Assembly: GCA_917880885.1 (NCBI GenBank)
Contig: OU862916.1
Span: 50,132,831-50,196,830, forward strand
Origin: Limnephilus marmoratus
Taxonomy: Eukaryota; Arthropoda; Insecta; Trichoptera; Limnephilidae
Length of the DNA: 64,000 bases
Reading direction: 5' to 3'
This document shows, one piece after another, positions 58,115-64,000 of this stretch. The notes beneath the pieces were generated by a model. That model was not told the DNA's origin. It did no database searches and saw only the letters and a program-made list of their open reading frames with translations. The position numbers were made by a program, and so were the translations under genes. Numbering within the stretch: position 1 is the stretch's first letter; each line of letters begins with the position of its first letter.

Positions 58115-58912
58115 GTAAAAATTGGCAAATGGAAGAAGTGCCCTTTTATTTTTACGTATAATTAGAAGCATTCTAGAGAGAAGATTCTATTATTTTAGGT
58201 GTTTATAGAGAAGCCGTAGAACCTGTAGAGATCGACTTACTTAATTTGAAGTCAGGAGAAAGAATGAAAAATACTTCGTTTCATTAGTTCCTCTTTTCGG
58301 TCGCCTATAAGCTGTGTATGTATCTTCTTATAATACAGTACCCTAAGTAATGCCAAAAAATGTATGTAAAGTAAAACATATAATTGCCGGTAGGTACCAA
58401 TCTAGCAACATACCTCCCCCTGAGAACTTATCCTTTTATCTTCAAAGCAGCCGACAAATACTATTTACGCATTGAAAATAATTATTTGATTGCTAAAATC
58501 CTTTTTAAAATTTCGGAAATTAATAAATAAATGGTCTAACGAACCCACAATATGGGAAGGATGTAGCAGGATGTGAGATAATTGGGGGAAAAAATCTTAA
58601 GAGTATTATAGCAATTATTATTGTGGTCACAGTGAGAGTTCAGAATTTTTGAAACATCATGGTGGCGCCATAATCTGTCGAGGTATACAGCGAAGGCGCC
58701 AAGAAAAAAAACCTTTATATTATTTGTACACTGGGTCTGGAAACTCGTAGTACAAGCGGAAATCTGATGAATCTACGTCACATTTGGAGTAGGTTTTACA
58801 ATATAACTTTTTTGATTTGAACTTTCATTTTCGAGTAAATCGAGTACCCACAAGGTAGGAATTTATTTGTTCAATTTTGAAAAAGTCGGACGCTGGGGGT
58901 TGGTTTGAATTT

Positions 58913-59322
58913 ATGGCCCGGCAGCAAGTGCTCAAAAAATAAGGTGAGATATGTAAATACGAATGTTAGAGGGAGCACGCAAATATTAAAAATGATAATA
59001 TTTAAACGAAAATTGCAAAAATGTTTAATAAAACACGACTTGTTTAAAATAGAACAAAATCACATGGGAAAATGTTTTAAATAAAATTTAAAGAATTACC
59101 TACTGTCAATTTTTTCATACACATAACTTGTATAAAGTAACAAAAAAAACTTGTTTACAACAATTTTCTGAGAATACTTTGGGATTTTTTTCTATCGAGG
59201 GAATTTCATGTTATTACCGTTTTGGCATAGCAAATGTAGAGATATTATCTATCAAAGAACATATATTTTTTAAAAAGAAATAGACTATAAAACGGTAGAA
59301 TTTCGGACGCCGAGGCTTAAAA
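58913..59322 (+). repeat. about 430-bp dispersed repeat, copy 4
   Basis: Starts TGGCCCGGCAGCAAGTGC and ends CGGACGCCGAGGCTTAAAA. It matches copies 1 and 3 along the whole length. Confidence 0.7.
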
Positions 59323-62300
59323 ATGCGTTGAAGTGTAGACCCGACTGCAAAAGCTTTTTTACCCTTTATTTGAGCGCTTGATGTGATTTTTCACAAAAAT
59401 TCACGAATCACTAATTTTCAAAATATTATTACTATTTTTCTTCTTAGGTAGGTTCCTCATTGCTGAGGATCGTTTACTACTACTACTGCATTAAAATAAA
59501 ATACTCCATTTTAATTTTTTTTTTTATTAAAGTACCCAGAAAAATGAAAAAAAAAGTAAAACAAATTTATTTTAAAGACATTTTTTGGCTATTCCTCACG
59601 CGATGTACTTAGATTAAATAGTTTCCCGAATGTACAACGAGTTTCCGTACGCCTTATAAAAATATTGAGAGATTCGAACAGTATAATATCCCTCGCTGCT
59701 GTTTTTGCAAGTAATTCAAACGTACAGATATAGGAATGATTTACAGGCAGAAAGTTTATTAATGTTACCATTCTAATAAATAATAATAATATTATTAAAC
59801 AAGTTAGCATTTCTCTGAATGTGACAGGTGGTCTTTAATCTATTGAATATCTTCCTACATAAACCACGATGACAGTACAGGCTACTTAAAGTATCAAATT
59901 TACGATCTGTTTAGTTGTATTTATTTATCTGATTTCTGCAATCGCCATTAGAAGCAGTGAGGCAATGTGGATTTTAAAATAAGTACAAAGTTGTCAAATA
60001 GCGAAGTAATTGTAATGAACATTAATAGACGGTTTGAAATGCGTGAAACGGTTTGTCACGAATACCAAATGGACGGATCGCTTTAATGCATAATTAAATT
60101 ACTTATGTTTATATTTATATCTCCAAAAATATACAACGAGGGGACGTCTATCTAAAAAGGTGCTTCGCGTGATACGATGACACGATATTCACCCATTCGT
60201 GGAAGTCAAATTAAAAAAGCTGATTGCGATTGAAAGTTAATTATTTAATGCTACATAATAGTCATCCATAAAGGTGATGCCGTGTCAGTAATAAGTCTGA
60301 AAAAAAAACAGATTCAGAATCAAATCGCCCAAGGATTAAGGGACCCGTTGAAAAAAATCCAGACCTTTCCGTCGAATCAACTGGCGACTCTTCAGTTTTG
60401 AAGGAAAACCTAATTATCTTCTAAGATGTGTAATGTGTACTATTAAAATAATTTCGTACGAGATAATGGGGGACTCGGGTTTAATCATTCCTCCGTGAAT
60501 ATGCTGTAAATGCTATAGTGTAAAATTCCAATCGTGGGCGACTTGAATTGCCGTGGTATGCGAGACGTTACGATGTTTCTACTTGGTGTAGAATGAAGCT
60601 TGGATTCATAATATTATAAATGGCGAATTTTGCAAATATGATTTTTGTGGTGAGTTTTTTGACAGGATGAGGAAAATTAACACGGGAAATACCGGAGATG
60701 TGTCACAGTAATGATTTTAATTAAAATGTTGCCAGATATTAATAAAAGGCACTACTAATAAATTTTTAAAAAGAGATTAAATTCATTATTTCAGATTGAC
60801 AAAAAACTAGAGATTTCCCGGCATGCGTTGCAATCCCACTTAATAAAGAAATTCTTTCTCCCTGCTTGTCTTTTCCCATTCGTATCCGCCGCCCCTTCTC
60901 CTGAAAGAGAAAAGTGTTCCGTTCCGTTCCATGTTCCGTTCCCCTCACGCGTTCCCCCTCCATCTTCCCCGTCTTCCCACAACCCTCTCCCGCTCCCCCG
61001 TCAATCCCTCTTCCGCGTTACATATATTCAGTCCCAGTACATTCAGTTTTATTTAGTTTTTTATCACCTATTATTTTTGTGTATTATAAGAACAATCAAT
61101 CGAATTTGGTACCTAACACAGGTACATATTTAAAATACCTATAATTCTTACTTAGTACTTCAAGTAAATTAATTAATTTAAAAAATTTATTCGAAAATTG
61201 AATTTTTATTGAGCAATCGATGGTTTGCACAAGGTCATTCTCAAATTGTAACATTTTTGACAGTTTCTTAAGAGTTCTTGTAATGATTTAAAAGTTTTTC
61301 AAATGTATTGTCATGTATAATAATCATCCAGAAACCATATATAACCACAAATCATATAATAATCCAGAAACCTTCGCGGGGGTTTAAATAAGGTATTTTG
61401 TAAGTTTCAAACATATCCTATACTTAATGTAGCAATATTATTTTTAATAATACATAGACAACTTACATATATATAAACAAGTATATTTTGATTTTTACGT
61501 ATACCTACAGATTCGCAAAGAGAACCGTCGTGACGCCTAATTGCCAGGTGCGTGATAGTGTCAGATCTGTCGAAGGTTTTGTATAAAAGGGAAATAAACG
61601 GAAACATTTGGGTATTTCTAAAGGTCCAGTTGATCGTCCTAAACGCGGTGCAATATTGTTAATTACGCCGCAAAATGATTGTGAAAAAATAAGGGAATTA
61701 TTTAGTTATAAGGTCTGACACGCGATGTGGAAGGTCAAGGCTTGGGGCTGTAATCACAGGGGATATAAAGATCGTGGATATAATTCCCAAAAAATGAAAA
61801 TAATAATAAATGAATGCCCGCCGTTCCAATAAAGTATGGAGGTGAAACAAAAATGAAATCGCCTCGGGCCTGTAATTAAAACCCGGCGTACAAATTATTG
61901 AACGTCCCCTGCGCGGAGGACCCTCAACTTTGGGATCTCAGTGATTGATGCTTGTCAATTAGTTCACTTACAACAATTTTTAACACCAATAAATTCACGA
62001 AAATTTTTAAAAATATTTTACCAATTAGTTATTTTGTTGTAATTTTTTCCTCTTGAGGAAAACCCTTTAATTTTTTTTTAAATTTTTATTTTCATATTGA
62101 ACGAATTAATGAAAAATATGATATTTATTTTTAAATATGATATCCCCCCCCCCCTTTTTTTTCTTCCTTTTTATTATTATTACTCATTCATTCAATAATT
62201 AAGTTACTAGACCGGTTCATATCTCAGGCATAATTACCAAATGACATTCTATGGACTTACGTAATAGGTACATAACCATGTAATAATTTAATTTAACATA

Positions 62301-62344
62301 CTTTTAATCTGTATTATAATGTACTGTGTATGTCTTAATAAACA

Positions 62345-62830
62345 AATAAATAAATAAATATGGCATCTTCTTCTTAAGGTGGATTTCAAGATCTATTTTA
62401 TGATATGTTCTATAATGCATTTCATAGAATTTGTGTAATAGGTCAGTAAGAACTGGCTTTCTATGGAATAGAAACCCAAAGTTGATTCGCCTTCATCATA
62501 CTTGTAAAAGTCCCGAAAAAGGGCGTTAATAAATAAATAAATAAATAAATTCTTTCTATGAATTAATTAGATTATCTTAGAATAGATCACATGGGATCCC
62601 ACCTGACGTATTCTATGATCTATTTCATTGCATTCTACAAATTGATAATAGAATCATAAGCTTAATTTTGTGATCTATTTCATAGAATCTACGAAACAGA
62701 GCAATAAGAACAGGCTTATTTATATTCATGGAACGGAAACTCAAAGTTGAGTCAATAAAAAACATTGGTTCTATAAATTAACCATAGATTCTAAACTAGA
62801 ATAGGTCAGATAGGAACTCTGCGACACATT
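62345..62830. repeat. duplicated AT-rich segment with (AAAT)n tracts
   Basis: Two diverged halves share TGATCTATTTCATAGAATCT-like sequence, AATAAGAACAGGC/AGTAAGAACTGGC, and GAAAC(C)CAAAGTTGA. (AAAT)n tracts lie at about 62341-62360 and 62529-62551. Confidence 0.45.
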
Positions 62831-63569
62831 ATTGTACATTTCAAATCACCATAACTCATAATGTAATTGACGTTACAATCTGAAAAGAGTGGAGTTAGTT
62901 AAGAAGTTGACAGAAAAAGCTTTGATGCATGGGCTCATCAAATCTTTTGGGAGATTAGAAAGAAGAACCTGAAAGAAATTTAAGCACATGAAATAAGAAT
63001 GTTATTGGTAAAAGTTTGAGGGCCAGTGGGCCCACTTTATAAACAGGCAGTTGAGAGATTGATGTTCCATGATCAATAAGGCCTAAATTATCGTCTGATT
63101 TCTGTTATAATATTGATTAGTGAAAAACTGGGCGAGACCTTATAATTCACGACCCAAAATGCTTTCGAGAAAAACGTTTAAGTAATCTACCTAACAAATC
63201 ATTTGAAGGTCAGAAAACGGACTCCATTTCGAAGAAGAAGAGTCCTTAGTGATTATATTGAAGCCTGTTAAATATTTTAACCTATGTTAGTAATTTATAA
63301 TTTAGCTATGTATTATAAACGCTCAGTCACTTAGTAGATACTCTTAGTATCGTCCTGGTGAAAGATTCAGAATCGAAACGTTGTTGGAAATGGCTTTGGT
63401 CCGTTCGGTGATAATATTTGAATATCCAGGTACAAGCTTTTCTTTTCCATCTCTTTCCATTACTTACTCCCTTTATCCTCATAACATACCCAAATGGAGG
63501 TCCATTATCCTACTGGACAATTCTGAGCAGTTTGGTCACTTGTAAAATATTCACGTTTAAAAACAATCA

Positions 63570-64000
63570 GGGTGTGCAATTCACATGCGGTAGAAGTGAA
63601 ACCTTCAGAAAAGTAAAGGAGGCAAGAGTGGAGAGACTATGAAGCACTCTTTTTTATCAATGTGAAGAATAATTTTTTCCATGTTTTTGTCGTCGAATTC
63701 CAGTGCAACCCTTTCCTATACATTTGATCATCTTATCACTATTTGTGTTTTTATCTTCAGAGTCGCTAGATGTCGCTTTCTTTTGTGTTTTCTTTTGCGT
63801 GTTCATTTTTGAGTGGTTTCAAGATTGGATATTGATTTTACAAAAGTGAAATATATATATTTTGTTGGATTTTGTAGACTTCGATCCTTGATTTGCTAAA
63901 TCTAAATATCTGCAGAGGTTCGTCAGGCGCTTTATACCACTACACCAAAAGAGACTTGCGTGGGACTGTGAATTTATCGTGTTATATTGGAACCGAGTAC
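63570..64000 (-). repeat. second copy of the foldback/tRNA-like family, partial
   Basis: Shares with 4893-6010: GTGCAATTCACATGCGGTAG, GTCGCTAGATGTCGCTTTC, TTCAAGATTGGATATTGATT, CTGCAGAGGTTCGTCAGGCG and the terminal TATATTGGAACCGAG. It extends to the window edge. Only one arm plus internal sequence is present. An inverted piece of the same family (about 63572-63650) also occurs at 6096-6175. Confidence 0.6.

Larger units (their letters stand above)
34288..64000. other. noncoding region upstream of zfh2 coding exons
   Basis: About 29.7 kb without any convincing protein gene on either strand. It is either first intron(s) or 5' intergenic DNA of zfh2; the acceptor at 34288 implies that part of it is intronic. 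Open frames here are short, lack domains or belong to retrotransposon remnants, listed separately. Stretches between the listed repeats (for example 36.0-37.7, 40.0-41.4, 43.2-44.6, 46-48.4 and 59.3-62.3 kb) are AT-rich, with only scattered GC-richer islands. Confidence 0.7.

Overview
The window is insect nuclear genomic DNA: AT-rich, full of interspersed repeats, with spliced genes and no operons. The order is not certain. The many short GTAGGTACCTAC-type palindromes are familiar from several insect orders, including Lepidoptera and Hemiptera, so I do not name a species. No rRNA, CRISPR array or intact transposon gene was found.

One protein-coding gene is well supported: the insect orthologue of zfh2 (vertebrate ZFHX3/ZFHX4, ATBF1), a giant zinc-finger/homeodomain transcription factor on the minus strand. 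Three large exons join in phase (34254-31413, 22687-19689 and 17006-13839) and give a 3002-residue protein. It has about 23 C2H2-type fingers, four homeodomains, polyglutamine tracts and PLDLSK-type CtBP-binding motifs. The first exon also carries 33 nt of 5' leader (34287-34255) after a good splice acceptor, so at least one further 5' exon lies at higher coordinates. The 3' end is ambiguous: the stop at 13839 lies just past a perfect GTGAGT donor, so either this is the terminal exon or the gene continues left of the part I could identify.

Layout. 1-13.4 kb: noncoding DNA downstream of the gene, rich in repeats (a 95-bp tandem repeat, tRNA-derived SINEs, a hAT-type MITE with a perfect 8-bp target duplication, foldback hairpins, and a structured element with subterminal arrays). 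13.4-34.3 kb: zfh2, with introns of 2.7 kb (17007-19688) and 8.7 kb (22688-31412). The larger intron holds tandem repeats, MITEs and a GC-rich island that may be regulatory. 34.3-64 kb: upstream or first-intron DNA of zfh2, with no recognisable gene. It holds several repeat families, decayed non-LTR retrotransposon fragments (Jockey-like and RTE-like), and islands of GC-richer non-repetitive sequence carrying homeodomain, Fox and CRE-like sites that are enhancer candidates.

The most interesting non-genic structure is a 426-512 bp nonautonomous element present three times (5166-5677, 41560-41990, 42765-43190), each with a different perfect 8-bp target-site duplication. Its ends are inverted arrays of a TAATATCTACAG motif at roughly 30-bp spacing. 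Also notable is a roughly 400-bp SINE-like family whose 3' end copies the end of a Jockey-like LINE, including a conserved 3' hairpin.
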